Of a stretch of 7,711 nt of DNA, positions 7,043-7,711 are shown one piece after another. Source of the DNA: Phycisphaerales bacterium (GTDB lineage: Bacteria; Planctomycetota; Phycisphaerae; Tepidisphaerales; Tepidisphaeraceae); contig PMAK01000052.1 of the NCBI GenBank assembly GCA_003153655.1, forward strand, positions 69,414-77,124, read 5' to 3'. The notes beneath the pieces are model-generated. The model had not been told where the DNA came from. It did no database searches and was given only the letters and a program-made list of their open reading frames with translations. The stretch's first letter is position 1. Each line of letters opens with the position of its first letter. The position numbers and the translations under genes were made by a program.

Positions 7043-7711
7043 TCAGATTCCATTATCGTGCCTGACATGATGATCCGTATACGCCAGCGCAATGCCGTAG
7101 AGTGTCAGATCGGGGGCAATTGCGTGGATCAATTCCCACCCCTCAAAAAGCTGCTTTGCATTGCCGCCGGTTGCGATGATCTCCGGCCAAGACCCAAGCT
7201 GCGTCGAAAAACTCTCAACGGTCTCTTTCACCAATCCCCGAACCGCGTGAAAGACGCCCAGTGAAATCGCGGCCGCCGTCGAATCGCCAAATCCCACCTC
7301 CCCCGGCACGGCGAACGTCACGCGCGGCACCTTGGCCGTCTTCTCATGCAGCGCATCGAGCATCATGTCCAAACCAGGTGCAATCGCCCCACCCAGAAAA
7401 TCCCCATTGTCATTGCAGCAATCGACGGTAATAGCCGTTCCCGCGTCCACCACAACGCAGGCTTTCTCCATCTGCTGATAAGCAGCGGCAATATTCAGAA
7501 CGCGGTCAATCCCCGTCTCTGTAGGATTTTGCGTGCAAACTTCAATTGGCAAATCGATCTGCCGCCCGACCCATTGAATCGATTGCCCCGTCTCCGTCTG
7601 AACGATCTCATCAAGCTCTGAATTAAGATCGGGACAAACGCTGGCCGCAACGATGGCCGGCGATTGCAAATCGCCGACGCGCGACCAGACTTTCCGGATG
7701 GATTCGCCCCA
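7043..7711 (-). CDS. coaX: Type III pantothenate kinase (N-terminus beyond right edge)
   Basis: Cytoplasmic kinase that phosphorylates pantothenate using ATP, the first step of coenzyme A synthesis; type III enzymes belong to the ASKHA fold and need a monovalent cation. The frame is open to the last base, giving 222 residues of an expected 250-260, so roughly the first 30, including the DxGNT phosphate-binding motif, are off the window. A TTG at 7669 is internal, since conserved-looking sequence (VWSRVGDLQSP) continues upstream. Visible family motifs in order are GIDRVLN, VVVDAGTAITVD (phosphate-binding, with the catalytic-region Asp), GGAIAPGL, the TAKVPRV segment, GFGDSTAAAISLG, and the C-terminal IIATGGNA and PDLTLYGIALAY. 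It ends in TGA at 7043-7045. The MnmE-like GTPase gene follows on the same strand. There is no sign of degradation. Confidence 0.95.
   Translation of the reverse strand, partial: WGESIRKVWSRVGDLQSPAIVAASVCPDLNSELDEIVQTETGQSIQWVGRQIDLPIEVCTQNPTETGIDRVLNIAAAYQQMEKACVVVDAGTAITVDCCNDNGDFLGGAIAPGLDMMLDALHEKTAKVPRVTFAVPGEVGFGDSTAAAISLGVFHAVRGLVKETVESFSTQLGSWPEIIATGGNAKQLFEGWELIHAIAPDLTLYGIALAYTDHHVRHDNGI

Noticed and set aside
7043..7669. coaX taken as complete, starting at TTG 7669
   Set aside because: The frame continues to the edge of the window with sensible sequence, and the essential N-terminal phosphate-binding motif would be missing if it began there.
1..7711. tRNA, rRNA, CRISPR repeats, insertion sequences, attachment sites
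   Set aside because: No cloverleaf-like segment, regularly spaced repeat, transposase motif or terminal inverted repeat was seen; nearly the whole window is accounted for by six protein genes.

Overview
The window reads as ordinary bacterial chromosome, densely packed, with six protein genes and no visible RNA gene, mobile element or CRISPR array. Base composition is moderately GC-rich. Start sites mostly lack a clear Shine-Dalgarno sequence. The RseP-type protease is very large, and a protein with two DUF3467 copies lies beside dxr. Together these suggest a member of the Planctomycetota or a relative. This placement is inference; no rRNA or other phylogenetic marker is present.

Layout: (1) Positions 1-1788, minus strand: the N-terminal part of a membrane-anchored sensor histidine kinase (two membrane helices, PAS, GAF, HisKA, HATPase). 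It runs off the left edge, so its C-terminus is missing. (2) Positions 1789-1971: a divergent intergenic region with no recognised gene. (3) Positions 1972-5928, plus strand, closely spaced: a protein with two tandem DUF3467-like units, then dxr (second step of the MEP isoprenoid pathway), then an RseP-family site-2 metalloprotease of 705 residues with about four PDZ-like regions. (4) Positions 5925-7711, minus strand: coaX (type III pantothenate kinase, 5' end off the right edge), followed by a short, divergent MnmE-like GTPase. The GTPase keeps the GTP-binding motifs but lacks the C-terminal catalytic Cys motif of true MnmE. Its stop codon overlaps the rseP stop by 4 bases.

Functional picture: dxr and rseP are a common bacterial pairing (isoprenoid precursor synthesis and intramembrane proteolysis at the envelope), and the DUF3467 gene upstream is probably co-transcribed with them. 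On the other strand coaX starts coenzyme A synthesis. The GTPase is the least conventional protein here. I see no obvious novel multi-gene system. The points most worth a second look are the truncated MnmE-like GTPase, the duplicated DUF3467 protein, and the enlarged RseP with an extra insertion after its active-site helix.
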